Positions 11,257 to 21,318 of a stretch of 64,000 nucleotides of DNA are shown piece after piece; positions within the stretch are counted from its first letter, which is position 1, and every line of letters begins with the position of its first letter. The notes under the pieces are model-generated. The model ran no database searches and was not told where the DNA came from. It was given only the letters and a program-made list of their open reading frames with translations. Source of the DNA: Sphaerochaeta associata (GTDB taxonomy: Bacteria > Spirochaetota > Spirochaetia > Sphaerochaetales > Sphaerochaetaceae); the NCBI RefSeq assembly GCF_022869165.1, contig NZ_CP094929.1, forward strand, positions 3,286,001 through 3,350,000, given 5' to 3'. A program made the position numbers and the translations under genes.

Positions 11257-14200
11257 TTAGTTGAGGGAGCCTTTCGACTGCTTGGCGATCAACTCTTCAT
11301 CACGTTCGGTAAGGGGCACCTGCCGACCCTTGGAGTCATACACAGACATATCCAGAGCCAAGCCACGGATCTCCTGAACCAACACATTGAATGCCTCGGG
11401 CATTCCTGCTGTAGTGGCGGGTTCACCCTTGACGATACTCTCATAAATCTTGACACGTCCGTTCATGTCGTCACTCTTGATGGTCAAGAGCTCCTGCAGC
11501 GTGTTGGCAGCGCCGTACGCCTCAAGGGCCCACATTTCCATCTCACCAAGTCTCTGACCACCGAACTGAGCCTTACCGCCGAGCGGCTGCTGGGTTACCA
11601 GTGAGTAGGGACCGGTTGAACGTGCATGCATCTTGTCATCCACCAGGTGGTGCAACTTCAGATAGTAGATATATCCGCAGAATACAGGATTCACAAAAGG
11701 AACACCGGTCAGACCGTTGTACAGAACAGTCTTGGAGTTCTCGGGAAGCCCTGCCTCACGCATCTTCTCCTCGATCTGTGCCATCGTGGCGCTCTGGAAT
11801 ACCGGAGTGGAATACCACTTGTCAAGCTTGACTGCAGCCCAGCCCAGCTGGGTCTCCATCAGCTGTCCGATGTTCATTCGGGACGGAACGCCAAGCGGGT
11901 TCAAACAGACATCAAGCGGAGTACCATCGGCCATGTACGGCATATCTTCCTCTGCGAGAATGCGGCTGACTACACCCTTGTTACCGTGTCGTCCTGCCAT
12001 CTTGTCACCCTGCCTGAGCTTGCGCTTGGTAGCAATGAGGACCTTCACCGTCTCCTCGACACCGGGGGGAAGCTCATCATTGTTGCTTCGCTTCAAGCGC
12101 TGGATGTCGATAACCGTACCCTCGGTTCCATGGGGAACCTTCAGGGAGGTGTCACGAACCTCTTTTGCCTTCTCACCGAAAATCGAGTTGAGCAACTTGA
12201 ACTCGGGCGTGGTATCACTTTCACTCTTGGGAGTTACCTTACCAACCAGAATCGAGCCCGGGCGGACTGCGGTTCCAATACGTACGATACCATCCTCATC
12301 AAGCTGCTCGAGCATTTTCTCGCTGGTGTTGGGGATATCACGGGTAAGCTTCTCAGGACCGAGCTTGGTCTCACGGATATCGGTAGTGAACTCCTTGATG
12401 TGGACGGAAGTGAAAATATCGTCCTTTACAACGCGCTCACTGATGAGAACGGCGTCCTCATAGTTGTATCCGTTCCAGGGAACGAAGCCGACGAGAATAT
12501 TGCGTCCGAGGGCCAGCTCTGCACTCTGGGTTGCAGGACCATCGGCCAGAACGTCTCCGGCTTCAACATGCTGGCCGAACGAAACAATCGGCTTCTGATT
12601 GAAACAGGTATCCTGGTTGGTTCTCTGGTACTTCTGCACCTCATAGGTGTCCAATTGACCCTGAATCTCTGCAGAATCAGGCTGAATCACCACGCGGTCG
12701 GAACTTACATAGGTAACCGTACCACTACGCTTGGCCTTCACCAACACACCGCTGTCATAGGCGGTCTTGCCTTCCATACCGGTACCGACTCGCGGGGTTT
12801 CGGGGAATACAAGAGGGACTGCCTGACGCTGCATGTTCGAACCCATCAGGGCTCGGTTGGCGTCGTCGTGCTCAAGGAACGGAATGAGGGAGGCTGCAAC
12901 ACTGATAACCTGCTTCGGGTCTACGTCCATGTACTTGATTTCGGCAGGCGGCTTGGTGGAGTAATCGCCACTTCTGCGTACCGGAACCTCATTCTCATGG
13001 AAATTACCGTCATCATCCAGCTTTGCTGAAGCCTGGGCGATGAAGAATTTCTCCTCATCGTTTGCATCCAAGTAGCGGTACTGCTTGGTGACCACACCAT
13101 TGACCACCTTACGGTAGGGGGTCTCCAAAAAGCCATGCTGATTGATGCGGGTATAGTTGGCCAACGAGACGATAAGACCGATGTTCGGTCCTTCAGGGGT
13201 CTCGATGGGACAGATGCGACCATAGTGGGTATAGTGGACGTCACGAACCTCAAAGCCTGCGCGGTCACGGGAAAGACCGCCGGGTCCGAGTGCGTTGAGC
13301 CTTCTCTTATGGGTAAGCTCGGCAAGCGGGTTGACCTGGTCCATGAACTGCGAAAGCTGGCTGCTGCCGAAGAACTCCTTGATCGCCGCCACAATCGGCT
13401 TGATCGAGATGAGGTCCTGCGGCTTGACAGAACCGGTCTCCAGGTTCATGCGTTCCTTGGCAATGCGCTCCATGCGGGCGAAAGCACTCTTCAGTGCATT
13501 CTGCAGAAGCTCGCCAACCGAACGGACACGCCTGTTGCCCAGATGGTCGATATCGTCGACGTTCTGTTCACGGATGAATACCTTGATCAGGAAATCCATC
13601 GTATTGACGATATCCTGAGGGGTGAGAACGGTCAGGTCTGTGGAAGCATTCTCCTCTTCCTCTTCGGTACCGGTTCCGAACTTCTTGTTGAACTTGTAAC
13701 GGCCGACCGAACCGAGATCATAGCGGCGATTTGAGAAGAACATGTCAGGAAGGTCCTTCTCTGCACGCTCGATGGCAATCATCTCACCGGGCATCAAGAC
13801 AGAGAAAATCGGAGAAAGAACATCTTCCTTGGTAGGCTCGTCGTACCCTTCACGCGTGTACTTTGCATCCTCGATTTCGAAACAATTGAGAATCATGTCA
13901 CTGTGCAGGGTTCCCTCTCCACGGAGGTTGACCAACTGTACTTCATGTACATTCAGCTTGAGCAGCTCATCGATTTCATGGGCGTGCAGCATGTCACCGG
14001 CTCGAAGGACCTTTTTCTCAGTCCCTTCAACCTGTGCATGGACGTCCTTGAAAAGGTAGCGGTTTTCCAAGCTTGCCTTCAAGTCGGCATCATCGACCAG
14101 TTCAACCGTTTCGGCAGAATAAAACTGCTCGAGAATCTTCTCACGTGTATCGAATCCGATGGCACGCAGGAAAAGCGTACCAAGGATACGCTTCTTGCGG

Positions 14201-14775
14201 TCGATCTTGGTGAAGATCAAATGCTTTTTATCATCAATTTCAAACTCCAGCCAAGACCCCCGGTAGGGGATGATCCTGGAGGAATAGACATCTTTTTCAT
14301 CTGAAAAGATTACACCTGGGGAGCGGTGGATCTGGCTGACCACAACGCGCTCTGCACCATTGATAATAAAGGTGCCACGGTCAGTCATCAGCGGAATGTC
14401 ACCGAAGAAAATCTCTTTCTCCCTCATTTCTCCATTGGAGAACTCAAGGCTGATTGTGACTTTGATGGGCACACTATAGGACCGACCTTTTTTCTTGCAC
14501 TCCGTTTCGGAGAACTTGATATTATCAAGATCAATCGTATACCCCTTGTATGCGAGACGCATCTCACCATTGGGGCTGTCAATGGGGAATGTCGACTGGA
14601 ACACTTCCTCAAGCCCGTACGACGAATCTGGACTCAGGCCCTGCCTACAGCGTTCCAGCTGCAAAAATCTCTCATAGGAATCAAGCTGGATCCCGATAAG
14701 GTTGGGCAGTTCACAGACTTCATGTAATTCAGAACCGATGTACGTGCGTGTTATGGATTTGCCTTTGGCAACCAT
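11257..14775 (-). CDS. rpoB: DNA-directed RNA polymerase subunit beta
   Basis: RNA polymerase beta subunit, about 1172 aa, shorter than the 1342 aa of E. coli, as in other spirochaetes. The start is the second of two adjacent ATGs ([14 protein letters not shown]), 7 bases after GGAGG. Visible blocks include the rifampicin region ([20 protein letters not shown] then [20 protein letters not shown]), [28 protein letters not shown] and the C-terminal [20 protein letters not shown]. The residues corresponding to S531 and H526 positions are N and H by eye ([12 protein letters not shown]); the N is also seen in naturally rifampicin-tolerant spirochaetes. Confidence 0.98.
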   Translation of the reverse strand: MVAKGKSITRTYIGSELHEVCELPNLIGIQLDSYERFLQLERCRQGLSPDSSYGLEEVFQSTFPIDSPNGEMRLAYKGYTIDLDNIKFSETECKKKGRSYSVPIKVTISLEFSNGEMREKEIFFGDIPLMTDRGTFIINGAERVVVSQIHRSPGVIFSDEKDVYSSRIIPYRGSWLEFEIDDKKHLIFTKIDRKKRILGTLFLRAIGFDTREKILEQFYSAETVELVDDADLKASLENRYLFKDVHAQVEGTEKKVLRAGDMLHAHEIDELLKLNVHEVQLVNLRGEGTLHSDMILNCFEIEDAKYTREGYDEPTKEDVLSPIFSVLMPGEMIAIERAEKDLPDMFFSNRRYDLGSVGRYKFNKKFGTGTEEEEENASTDLTVLTPQDIVNTMDFLIKVFIREQNVDDIDHLGNRRVRSVGELLQNALKSAFARMERIAKERMNLETGSVKPQDLISIKPIVAAIKEFFGSSQLSQFMDQVNPLAELTHKRRLNALGPGGLSRDRAGFEVRDVHYTHYGRICPIETPEGPNIGLIVSLANYTRINQHGFLETPYRKVVNGVVTKQYRYLDANDEEKFFIAQASAKLDDDGNFHENEVPVRRSGDYSTKPPAEIKYMDVDPKQVISVAASLIPFLEHDDANRALMGSNMQRQAVPLVFPETPRVGTGMEGKTAYDSGVLVKAKRSGTVTYVSSDRVVIQPDSAEIQGQLDTYEVQKYQRTNQDTCFNQKPIVSFGQHVEAGDVLADGPATQSAELALGRNILVGFVPWNGYNYEDAVLISERVVKDDIFTSVHIKEFTTDIRETKLGPEKLTRDIPNTSEKMLEQLDEDGIVRIGTAVRPGSILVGKVTPKSESDTTPEFKLLNSIFGEKAKEVRDTSLKVPHGTEGTVIDIQRLKRSNNDELPPGVEETVKVLIATKRKLRQGDKMAGRHGNKGVVSRILAEEDMPYMADGTPLDVCLNPLGVPSRMNIGQLMETQLGWAAVKLDKWYSTPVFQSATMAQIEEKMREAGLPENSKTVLYNGLTGVPFVNPVFCGYIYYLKLHHLVDDKMHARSTGPYSLVTQQPLGGKAQFGGQRLGEMEMWALEAYGAANTLQELLTIKSDDMNGRVKIYESIVKGEPATTAGMPEAFNVLVQEIRGLALDMSVYDSKGRQVPLTERDEELIAKQSKGSLN

Positions 14776-14949
14776 CATGTACCCTCCAAAGTCAATTGAG
14801 AAACAGACAGCATCCCTCGTAAGGAGAGGGAAACGAAAGACACAACAGGCCACCGGTGTCTATCCGGTGGCTCAATGAACCGGGCGTTGGCCCTCTTGCA
14901 AAAATCGAGAGCAGGGGGCCAGCCTTGCAGCCGGTCCCCTAATCCGAGA
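14776..14949 (-). promoter_or_regulatory. rplL-rpoB spacer with stacked hairpins
   Basis: Three stems lie in this spacer: CTAATC/GATTAG over the rplL stop (14939-14953), a GGGGACC-type stem (14914-14939), and a perfect 8-bp GCCACCGG/CCGGTGGC stem (14849-14871). None has a proper T run. In E. coli the same spacer holds an attenuator and an RNase III site that lower rpoBC expression relative to L7/L12. A similar role here is inferred from position. Confidence 0.5.
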
Positions 14950-15333
14950 TTAGTCAACGGGCTTAACTTCAACAGTACAACCAGCAGCTTCAAGTTTCTC
15001 CTTGAGGGATGCTGCATCGGCCTTGCTGACGCTTTCCTTGACAACCTTGTCACCAGCTTCAACCAGGTCCTTTGCTTCCTTGAGGCCGAGGCCGGTGATA
15101 GCACGGACTTCCTTGATTGCTGCAATCTTCTTGGTAGGATCACAAGCCTTGAGGATTACGTTGAATTCAGTGGGCTCTTCCACAGCGGCAGCAACCTCGG
15201 CGACAGGGCCGGCGGCAACGGCGGCGGCGGCAGCCACAACACCAAACTTCTCTTCCATCATCTTGATGAGGTCAGCGACTTCCATGACGGACATACTTGC
15301 GATCGATTCCAAAATCTCTTCTTTAGTAGCCAT
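14950..15333 (-). CDS. rplL: 50S ribosomal protein L7/L12
   Basis: The stalk protein L7/L12 (127 aa), which recruits translation GTPases. The start is ATG 15331-15333 ([11 protein letters not shown]). An N-terminal dimerisation domain, an alanine-rich hinge ([17 protein letters not shown]) and the C-terminal domain with [19 protein letters not shown] are all visible. It is downstream of rplJ. Confidence 0.98.
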   Translation of the reverse strand: MATKEEILESIASMSVMEVADLIKMMEEKFGVVAAAAAVAAGPVAEVAAAVEEPTEFNVILKACDPTKKIAAIKEVRAITGLGLKEAKDLVEAGDKVVKESVSKADAASLKEKLEAAGCTVEVKPVD

Positions 15334-15403
15334 ATTATCTTCTCCTTGTAAAAGTTTTGTCTGCACAGTCATAGCAGGTTACCTGTGAAGACTAAGACTG
15401 TGT

Positions 15404-15928
15404 TCAGTTCTCTTCGGTGGCGGAAACAGAACCGCCATTTCTCTCGACATAGGCAAGCAAGGTTGCTGCCAGCTTCTGCACCGGTGCCTTCATGGTCCCC
15501 ATCAAGGAAGCGATCAACTCCAGCTTGGTCGGGAGCTTGCTGAAAGCCTCGACCTCTTCAGGAGTGAAAAACTTACCATCGAGCATTGCGCCCTTGACCT
15601 GGATGGGAGAACCATCCTTGATAGTTGCAAACAGCTCCTTGGCAACCACATTGGCCTCATCACCGCGGACAAGTGCAATGGCCGTCGGGCCAACCAGCTG
15701 ATCGTCAGCCTGATTGTCCAACTCGGTCAAGGCAATCTTTGCAAACCGGTTCTTGACAACACGGTATGCAGCGTCCTTCTTCATGAGGATTCTTCTCAGT
15801 TTGGTGATCTGTTCAACAGTCATTCCGCGGTAATCGGTGAAGATGTAACCGGTATACTGGCTGAACTCATCCTTCAATGCCTTGACGGCCTCTTCCTTGG
15901 CGGGGGTAATACGAGTCTTGTAATCCAT
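15404..15928 (-). CDS. rplJ: 50S ribosomal protein L10
   Basis: L10 (174 aa) anchors L7/L12 dimers to the ribosome. The start is ATG 15928 (MDYKTRITPAKEEAV), 9 bases from the GAGGAG motif; an ATG three codons upstream directly touches that motif and is less likely. The TDYRGMTVEQITKLRR N-terminal segment and a C-terminal helix for L7/L12 binding are present. Only 15 bases separate it from rplA, so there is no room for an E. coli-like L10 leader. Confidence 0.96.
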   Translation of the reverse strand: MDYKTRITPAKEEAVKALKDEFSQYTGYIFTDYRGMTVEQITKLRRILMKKDAAYRVVKNRFAKIALTELDNQADDQLVGPTAIALVRGDEANVVAKELFATIKDGSPIQVKGAMLDGKFFTPEEVEAFSKLPTKLELIASLMGTMKAPVQKLAATLLAYVERNGGSVSATEEN

Positions 15929-15943
15929 AGTATGCATCTCCTC

Positions 15944-16633
15944 TTATACCGAAGCCGTCAGGTCCTTCACATTGACCCTGACACCAGGACCCATTGTGGA
16001 GGAAAGGGCGATGCTGACTACAAAGTCAGCCTTGGCATCGGAAGGCTTCTTGCGGATGATTTCCTTGACCACGGACCTGGCGTTTTCACTTACTTTGTCG
16101 GGATCCATGGAAACCTTTCCAACTGCAAGGTGAATAACGTTGGTCTTGTCGGAGCGGAACTCGACACGGCCCTTGGTAAGCTCTGCAAGAGCTCCCTTCA
16201 GGTCGAAGGTAACGGTCTGGGTCTTGGGGTTCGGCATCAAGCCTCTGCGACCAAGGATGGGACCGAGACGACCTACGTCCTTCATCATATCAGGAGTGGC
16301 GACAGCCACATCGAAATCCATCCAACCGCCGCGAATCTTCTCGATCAGGTCGTCATCACCGACAAATGCGGCACCGGCCTGGCGGGCTTCTTCAGCCTTC
16401 TCTCCCTTGGCGAAAACAAGTACGCGCTTCTGGGCTGAGAACTGGTTGGGAAGGACCACCGTATCACGAACACTCTGGCTCTTCTTGAGGGTAAGCTTGA
16501 CGGAAATCTCAACGGTCTCGTCGAACTTGGCAAATGCAACGTCCTTTACCAGGGCTGCAGCTTCTTCGAAGGTATAGAGCTTGGTACGGTCAATTTTCTT
16601 GATAGTCTCGCGATAATTCTTTCCGTGTTTCAT
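15944..16633 (-). CDS. rplA: 50S ribosomal protein L1
   Basis: L1 (229 aa) forms the mobile L1 stalk and binds helices 76-78 of 23S rRNA. In many bacteria it also binds its own mRNA. The signature [18 protein letters not shown] segment is present (about residues 129-146). A copy of the rRNA L1 site lies upstream of rplK, so L1 probably represses this operon. Confidence 0.98.
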   Translation of the reverse strand: MKHGKNYRETIKKIDRTKLYTFEEAAALVKDVAFAKFDETVEISVKLTLKKSQSVRDTVVLPNQFSAQKRVLVFAKGEKAEEARQAGAAFVGDDDLIEKIRGGWMDFDVAVATPDMMKDVGRLGPILGRRGLMPNPKTQTVTFDLKGALAELTKGRVEFRSDKTNVIHLAVGKVSMDPDKVSENARSVVKEIIRKKPSDAKADFVVSIALSSTMGPGVRVNVKDLTASV

Positions 16634-16634
16634 C

Positions 16635-17066
16635 TTACTGCTCCACCTCTACGCCCATGCTGCGGGCAGTTCCTGCAACGATCTTCTTGGCAGCCTCAAT
16701 GTCATTTGCATTGAGATCTTCAAGCTTGGTCTGTGCAATCTCGGTCAGCTGTGCCTGGGAGAGCCTGCCAACCTTCACCTTGTTGGGACTGCCGCTTCCG
16801 CTGGTGATACCAAGAGCCTTCTTGATAAGCACGGCGGCCGGCGGAGTCTTCAGGATGAACGTGAAGCTCTTGTCGGCATACACAGTTATGATGACGGGAA
16901 GAATGAGTCCAGCTTCGTAGTTCTTCGTCTTATCGTTGAACTCCTGGACAAACTTTGGGGCACTGACACCATGAGGTCCAAGCGCGGGCCCGATCGGGGG
17001 TGCCGGCGTAGCCTTCTGGGCAGGGCACTGCAATTTGATGACTGCAGTTACCTTTTTCTTTGCCAT
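16635..17066 (-). CDS. rplK: 50S ribosomal protein L11
   Basis: L11 (143 aa) of the GTPase-associated centre. The start is ATG 17064-17066 ([19 protein letters not shown]), with a GGAGAG motif upstream. The proline-rich N-domain ([14 protein letters not shown]) and the [13 protein letters not shown] helix of the rRNA-binding C-domain are clear. The gene follows nusG after a 180-base leader containing an L1-type operator, and ends one base before the rplA start. Confidence 0.98.
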   Translation of the reverse strand: MAKKKVTAVIKLQCPAQKATPAPPIGPALGPHGVSAPKFVQEFNDKTKNYEAGLILPVIITVYADKSFTFILKTPPAAVLIKKALGITSGSGSPNKVKVGRLSQAQLTEIAQTKLEDLNANDIEAAKKIVAGTARSMGVEVEQ

Positions 17067-17089
17067 GTTTCTCTCCTTACGCGACAATC

Positions 17090-17158
17090 CCACCCATCGG
17101 GTGGTTTTTCGATTTCGCGCTGGTCTTAACGCCTGTCATACGATCAGGCTCCCACCTC
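17090..17158 (-). promoter_or_regulatory. L1-binding operator mimic in the rplK leader
   Basis: On the minus strand AGGTGGGAG (17149-17157), a short GCCTG/CAGGC hairpin and then ACCACCC (17099-17105) reproduce the L1 site of 23S rRNA. That site is also in this window: AGGTGGGAG and GAAATACCACCC between 33484 and 33544. The CCACCC can alternatively pair with GGGTGG at 17090-17095, just before the rplK ribosome site, so two helices compete. This fits L1 feedback control of rplK-rplA. Confidence 0.7.
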
Positions 17159-17246
17159 ATGCAACATGAGGGAGTAATCACACACAAAAGGACTCGGTTG
17201 TAAAAAATCAGAAAACTCTCGTGCAGCCATCCAGTCCTGAAGACGA

Positions 17247-17807
17247 CTACAGAATCTTTTCTACTTGCAGGAAATCCACCTCAACCGGAGTGGAGCGTCC
17301 GAAAATTCCGACACTGACCCGCATTCGGGCCTTTTCAAGATTGACCTCTTCAATGACTCCGGTAAAGGAGTCGAAGGGACCCTCGATAATACGAACCTGC
17401 TCTCCGATGGAGAACGACTGCTTGGGTTTAAAGACCTTTTCAGCAGGAAGATCGCCGGTTTTCTGGAAGAGACTCTTCACTTCAGCGGCATTCAGTGGTT
17501 GCGGCTTCACACTATCATTGGGTGTGACAAAACCGGTTACGCCTTGAATGCGCTTGATCTGGGAACACCAGGTTTTCCAGCTATGATCGGGCAAGTCGAG
17601 CTCAACGAGGATATATCCAGGAAGAATCTTGCGCTTTACATCGCGTCTCACCCCGTCCTTCACCTCAACGACGGTCTCGAAAGGGACCTTCACATCAGTG
17701 CAAACGAGCGCGAAGTCCGTATCGGTCTCGCGCATCTTGTTGATGATTCGCTCAATCTTTTGTTCGTATCCCGAATAAGTATGTACTACGTACCAGCCCT
17801 TTGCCAT
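17247..17807 (-). CDS. nusG: Transcription elongation/antitermination factor NusG
   Basis: NusG (186 aa) binds RNA polymerase and couples it to the ribosome or Rho. The N-terminal NGN domain starts KGWYVVHTYSGYEQK, and the C-terminal KOW domain holds GEQVRIIEGPFDSFTGVIEEV. It is 9 bases downstream of secE in the classic secE-nusG-rplK order. Confidence 0.98.
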   Translation of the reverse strand: MAKGWYVVHTYSGYEQKIERIINKMRETDTDFALVCTDVKVPFETVVEVKDGVRRDVKRKILPGYILVELDLPDHSWKTWCSQIKRIQGVTGFVTPNDSVKPQPLNAAEVKSLFQKTGDLPAEKVFKPKQSFSIGEQVRIIEGPFDSFTGVIEEVNLEKARMRVSVGIFGRSTPVEVDFLQVEKIL

Positions 17808-17816
17808 GTCGCCGCC

Positions 17817-17996
17817 TTACAGAATAAACAGCACACCCTTGAGCAGGAGGAAGTCCACCAACCCAAGGAATATTGCGACGATGACTGTAGAAACAAGTAC
17901 GACCTTAGTCGAAGAAATGACAGCTTCACGGGAGGGCCAGACAACTTTCTTCAGTTCCTGGTGGGACTCCTTGAAATACTTTAAAAGCTTCTTCAT
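17817..17996 (-). CDS. secE: Preprotein translocase subunit SecE
   Basis: SecE (59 aa) is the short single-span clamp of the SecYEG channel. The start is ATG 17994-17996 (MKKLLKYFKESHQELKKV) after AAGGAG. The amphipathic ELKKVVWPSREAVI segment and a single transmembrane helix (VVLVSTVIVAIFLGLVDFLL) are typical. It lies between tRNA-Trp and nusG. Confidence 0.96.
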   Translation of the reverse strand: MKKLLKYFKESHQELKKVVWPSREAVISSTKVVLVSTVIVAIFLGLVDFLLLKGVLFIL

Positions 17997-18030
17997 GAAA
18001 GGCTCCTTGTGGAAATGATCGAGAAGCCAA

Positions 18031-18104
18031 CAGGCCAAGAAGGACTCGAACCCTCAACATCCGGTTTTGGAGACCAGCGCTCTACCAATTGGAGCTATTG
18101 GCCT
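18031..18104 (-). tRNA. trnW: tRNA-Trp (CCA)
   Basis: The minus strand folds into a cloverleaf: acceptor AGGCCAA/TTGGCCT with G discriminator, D-arm with GCTC/GAGC, anticodon loop CTCCAAA giving CCA, and a T-arm with TTCGAGT. No CCA is encoded. It sits between rpmG and secE, as in other spirochaetes. Confidence 0.95.
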
Positions 18105-18128
18105 ATTCGCTTCTCGATCGAAACTACC

Positions 18129-18308
18129 TTATTTAATCTTTGTCTCGCGATGCAAGGTGTGCTTGCGTTCAAACGGACAATACTTGCTCAACTCAAGCTT
18201 TCCTTGAGTATTTCTCCGATTCTTTTCGGTGGTATAGTTCTTCTGCTTGCATTCGGTGCACTGGAGAGCAATTTTCTCCACGGGACCTTTTTTCTTTGCT
18301 TCACCCAT
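18129..18308 (-). CDS. rpmG: 50S ribosomal protein L33
   Basis: L33 (59 aa), translated here from the minus strand: [20 protein letters not shown] at the start, then the second cysteine-containing part [15 protein letters not shown]. Of the usual four zinc cysteines, C17 and C20 are present as CTEC, while the C-terminal pair is reduced to a single CPFERKH, so it may be a zinc-independent or intermediate form. The start ATG 18306-18308 follows GAGGAG. It is between tRNA-Thr and tRNA-Trp. Confidence 0.93.
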   Translation of the reverse strand: MGEAKKKGPVEKIALQCTECKQKNYTTEKNRRNTQGKLELSKYCPFERKHTLHRETKIK

Positions 18309-18373
18309 TACATGCTCCTCGGTGAGTGTTCACCTCATACCCATCCTACTAAACCGGAAGGGGATAAAAAAAG

Positions 18374-18446
18374 AGCCCTCGAACGGATTTGAACCGTTGA
18401 CCCCCACCTTACCATGGTGGTGCTCTACCGACTGAGCTACAAGGGC
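18374..18446 (-). tRNA. trnT: tRNA-Thr (GGU)
   Basis: Cloverleaf on the minus strand with acceptor GCCCTTG/CGAGGGC, anticodon stem CCACC/GGTGG and loop ATGGTAA, giving GGU (decodes ACC/ACU). The discriminator base is U, as in Firmicutes; E. coli tRNA-Thr has A. This U matches the pairing base of the thrS T-box at 42.6 kb. Confidence 0.95.
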
Positions 18447-18472
18447 GTCGGTCATATTACAGGGCATCCACG

Positions 18473-18502
18473 AGTATACCAACCTGCAACATGCAGAAGC
18501 AA
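18473..18502 (-). promoter_or_regulatory. Promoter upstream of tRNA-Thr/rpmG/secE operon
   Basis: Minus-strand TTGCTT (18497-18502), 18-base spacer, TATACT (18473-18478). The expected start is about 20 bases before the mature tRNA. It is the only good promoter seen upstream of the tRNA-Thr-to-rpsG run. Confidence 0.6.
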
Positions 18503-18566
18503 ACTTACCAGAGTGCGTTCTTTTTGTCAATATACATCAGCAACATTAGGGAAAAACTTGGACCTG

Positions 18567-18595
18567 TTGCTCAGTTATCTTCAATCATATATAGT
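18567..18595 (+). promoter_or_regulatory. Promoter of glgP
   Basis: TTGCTC (18567-18572), 17-base spacer and TATAGT (18590-18595) lie 38 bases before the glgP start, divergent from the tRNA-Thr promoter. Confidence 0.55.
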
Positions 18596-18632
18596 TTATA
18601 CGAGTTATTTGTACCAATTACAAGGAGTTCCT

Positions 18633-21146
18633 ATGAAGGATCAACAAAAGACCCGTTACGGCCATACTGCCAAGGACATCGCTCAGGATTTTGCCGAGCA
18701 CCTCAAGTACAGCCAGGACGCCGATATGTACCATACCACCCAGGAGGGCCGTTATACCGCCCTTGCCCTTACTGTACGTGACAGAATCATACATCAATGG
18801 AACCTCAGCCGCAAAACACAGAGACAGCAGAGCGCCAAGCGCGTATACTATCTCTCACTCGAATTTCTCATGGGCCGTGCCATGACCAACAACATCATCA
18901 ACCTGGGAATTGAGGGACCGGTGAGAGAAGCCCTCGCCTCCCTTGGCTATACCTACGAGGAGTTGAGCGAGGTGGAGCCTGATGCAGGTCTGGGTAACGG
19001 CGGCCTCGGCCGACTTGCCGCCTGTTTTCTCGATTCACTGGCAACCCTTGAGATACCCGCCTACGGGTACGGCATCCGCTACAACTACGGCATCTTCCGC
19101 CAGCAGATCAAAAACGGCTGGCAGGCGGAACAACCTGACAACTGGCTTCGAGACGGAAACCCTTGGGAAGTCCTGCGACCGGATGTAGTCTATCCGGTAC
19201 AGTTCGGAGGAGAAGTACAAATCATCCGGGAGCGGGGCAAGGACCAGTTCAAGTGGATCGGCAGCGAAATCGTACAAGGTATCGCCTACGACACCCCCAT
19301 CATCGGATTTGGTTGTAAAACAGTGAACACCTTGCGCTTGTGGTCGGCCAAAAGCCCCGAGGAGTTCAACTTCCATGAGTTCAACGACGGCGACTACACC
19401 GAAGCGGTACGCTCCAAGATTTCGGCGGAAAACCTCAGCCAGGTCCTCTACCCCAACGACACCCAGTATATGGGTAAGGAACTCAGGCTGAAACAGCAAT
19501 ACTTCTTCGTTGCCTGCTCATTGGCCGACATCATCCGGCGATTCAAACGCGAGAACAAAAGCTGGTCGATGCTTCCCGACTTTGCGGCGATCCAGCTCAA
19601 CGACACCCACCCGTCCCTTGCAGTACCCGAGCTCATGCGCATTCTTCTCGATGAGGAGTTGCTTGATTGGGACGGTGCCTGGGATATCACAACCCGTACA
19701 CTCGCATATACAAACCACACCCTCATGCCCGAAGCCTTGGAGAAGTGGTCGCTTCCCATGCTGCAGAAAATCCTGCCGCGCCACATGCAGATCATCTACG
19801 AAATCAACCATCGCTTCTTACAGCAGGCAGTCTCCTATTTCCCGTTGCAGCCGCAGATGCTCGGAAAAATCAGTGTCATTGAAGAGTCAAACCCGAAGCA
19901 GGTCAGGATGGCCAACCTTGCCATCATCGGCAGCCACAGCACCAACGGGGTGGCAGCTCTGCACTCACAACTGCTGAAGAAGCAGATGTTCCCCCAGTTC
20001 AACCTGATCTTCCCCGACCGGTTCAACAACAAGACCAACGGCATCACCCAACGAAGGTGGCTGCTCGCTTCCAATCCCAAGCTTGCCGATCTGATCAAGA
20101 GTGCGATCGGCGATGCATGGATCACCGATTTCAGCAGGATTTCCGACCTGGCTCCCTTTGCAGAGGACAAGAATTTCCTTCTGGACTTCAAGGCGATAAA
20201 AGAAGAGAACAAGGTTCGTTGTGCAGCTTTCCTGAAAGCAGAGAGCGGCTTGATCATCAACCCAAGCTCCTTCTTTGACGTACAGGTCAAACGAATCCAC
20301 GAGTACAAGCGCCAGCTGCTCAATGCACTGAATATCCTGATTATCTACAACGATTTGAAAAACGGAGGAGAGGCTACCAAGAACATGGAGAGCACCACCT
20401 TCCTCTTCGGGGGAAAAGCTGCACCGGGATATGTGAATGCAAAGCTGATCATCAAGCTCATCAACAACATCGCCAAGGTGATCAATGCAGACCCCGCCAC
20501 CCGCGACCGTCTGGCCATTCACTTCATGCCCAACTATCGGGTATCCATGGCGGAAATCGTCATCCCGGCCACCAACCTCAGCCAGCAGATTTCCACAGCG
20601 GGAACAGAGGCTTCGGGAACCGGTAACATGAAGTTCATGTGCAACGGTGCTTTGACCATCGGTACGATGGACGGTGCGAATGTGGAAATCGCTGAGGAAG
20701 TCGGCAAGGAGAACATGTTCATCTTTGGTCACACCGAAGAGCAGATTGCAAAACTCAGCCATACCTACGATCCCTTCTCCACCGTCATGGCGGATAAGGA
20801 GATCAAGAAGGCAATCGACTTGTTGTTCAGCGGTTACTTCAATGTGAATGAACCAAACATCTTTGAACCGCTTCGTAGAAGCCTCTTCGAGGAAGGCGAC
20901 CGATACTACCACTTTGCCGACCTCAGGATGTACAGTGAAGCACACCGAACGGCAAGGGAACTCTACGCCACCGATGGCATGGAATGGAATCGTCGTGCGA
21001 CGCTCAATGTGGCCTCAAGTGGAAAATTCTCCAGCGACCGAACCATTGCAGAGTATGCCAACGACATTTGGAACATCAAGGCATGCCCTGTCGCCAAGGA
21101 TACAGGCGACGACACTGCGCTGCAGGATGCAAAAAAGCGTACATAA
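18633..21146 (+). CDS. glgP: Glycogen/starch/maltodextrin phosphorylase
   Basis: Releases glucose-1-phosphate from alpha-1,4-glucans with phosphate (837 aa, GT35 family). The start is ATG 18633, 5 bases after AAGGAG; the frame is open upstream, but that part overlaps tRNA-Thr. The pyridoxal phosphate motif EASGTGNMKFMCNGALTIGT places the cofactor lysine at residue 667. Other conserved parts are DAGLGNGGLGRLAACFLDS and QLNDTHPSLAVPELMRIL. Monocistronic, with its own promoter and terminator. Confidence 0.97.
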   Translation: MKDQQKTRYGHTAKDIAQDFAEHLKYSQDADMYHTTQEGRYTALALTVRDRIIHQWNLSRKTQRQQSAKRVYYLSLEFLMGRAMTNNIINLGIEGPVREALASLGYTYEELSEVEPDAGLGNGGLGRLAACFLDSLATLEIPAYGYGIRYNYGIFRQQIKNGWQAEQPDNWLRDGNPWEVLRPDVVYPVQFGGEVQIIRERGKDQFKWIGSEIVQGIAYDTPIIGFGCKTVNTLRLWSAKSPEEFNFHEFNDGDYTEAVRSKISAENLSQVLYPNDTQYMGKELRLKQQYFFVACSLADIIRRFKRENKSWSMLPDFAAIQLNDTHPSLAVPELMRILLDEELLDWDGAWDITTRTLAYTNHTLMPEALEKWSLPMLQKILPRHMQIIYEINHRFLQQAVSYFPLQPQMLGKISVIEESNPKQVRMANLAIIGSHSTNGVAALHSQLLKKQMFPQFNLIFPDRFNNKTNGITQRRWLLASNPKLADLIKSAIGDAWITDFSRISDLAPFAEDKNFLLDFKAIKEENKVRCAAFLKAESGLIINPSSFFDVQVKRIHEYKRQLLNALNILIIYNDLKNGGEATKNMESTTFLFGGKAAPGYVNAKLIIKLINNIAKVINADPATRDRLAIHFMPNYRVSMAEIVIPATNLSQQISTAGTEASGTGNMKFMCNGALTIGTMDGANVEIAEEVGKENMFIFGHTEEQIAKLSHTYDPFSTVMADKEIKKAIDLLFSGYFNVNEPNIFEPLRRSLFEEGDRYYHFADLRMYSEAHRTARELYATDGMEWNRRATLNVASSGKFSSDRTIAEYANDIWNIKACPVAKDTGDDTALQDAKKRT

Positions 21147-21167
21147 AGCGTGTCTGTGACGAAGGAT

Positions 21168-21198
21168 TATCACCTCGATTCTCGAGGTGATATTTTTT
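21168..21198 (+). terminator. Rho-independent terminator of glgP
   Basis: A perfect 11-bp stem (TATCACCTCGA/TCGAGGTGATA) with a 3-base loop is followed by TTTTTT, 22 bases after the glgP stop. Confidence 0.92.
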
Positions 21199-21248
21199 CG
21201 TCACATTACGTAGTATTATTTTCATATCTATTCGATACTTATTTATTT

Positions 21249-21276
21249 GTTATTAAATATAGCATATTTTAATGAC
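21249..21276 (+). promoter_or_regulatory. AT-rich dyad upstream of the HTH gene
   Basis: GTTATTAAATAT and ATATTTTAATGAC form an imperfect inverted repeat about 45 bases before the HTH start codon. It could be an operator, possibly for the HTH protein itself. No direct evidence. Confidence 0.3.
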
Positions 21277-21318
21277 ATATTCTCGTCACTCCACCCTGTC
21301 CCCTGCTATATTCATACC

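Noticed and set aside
6892-11604. Long plus-strand open frames opposite rpoC and rpoB
   Set aside because: Antisense shadows of highly biased genes; no ribosome sites or recognisable domains.
17090-17110. Plus-strand terminator (CCACCC/GGGTGG then T5)
   Set aside because: No plus-strand gene ends here; the stem is better explained as part of the rplK leader switch.
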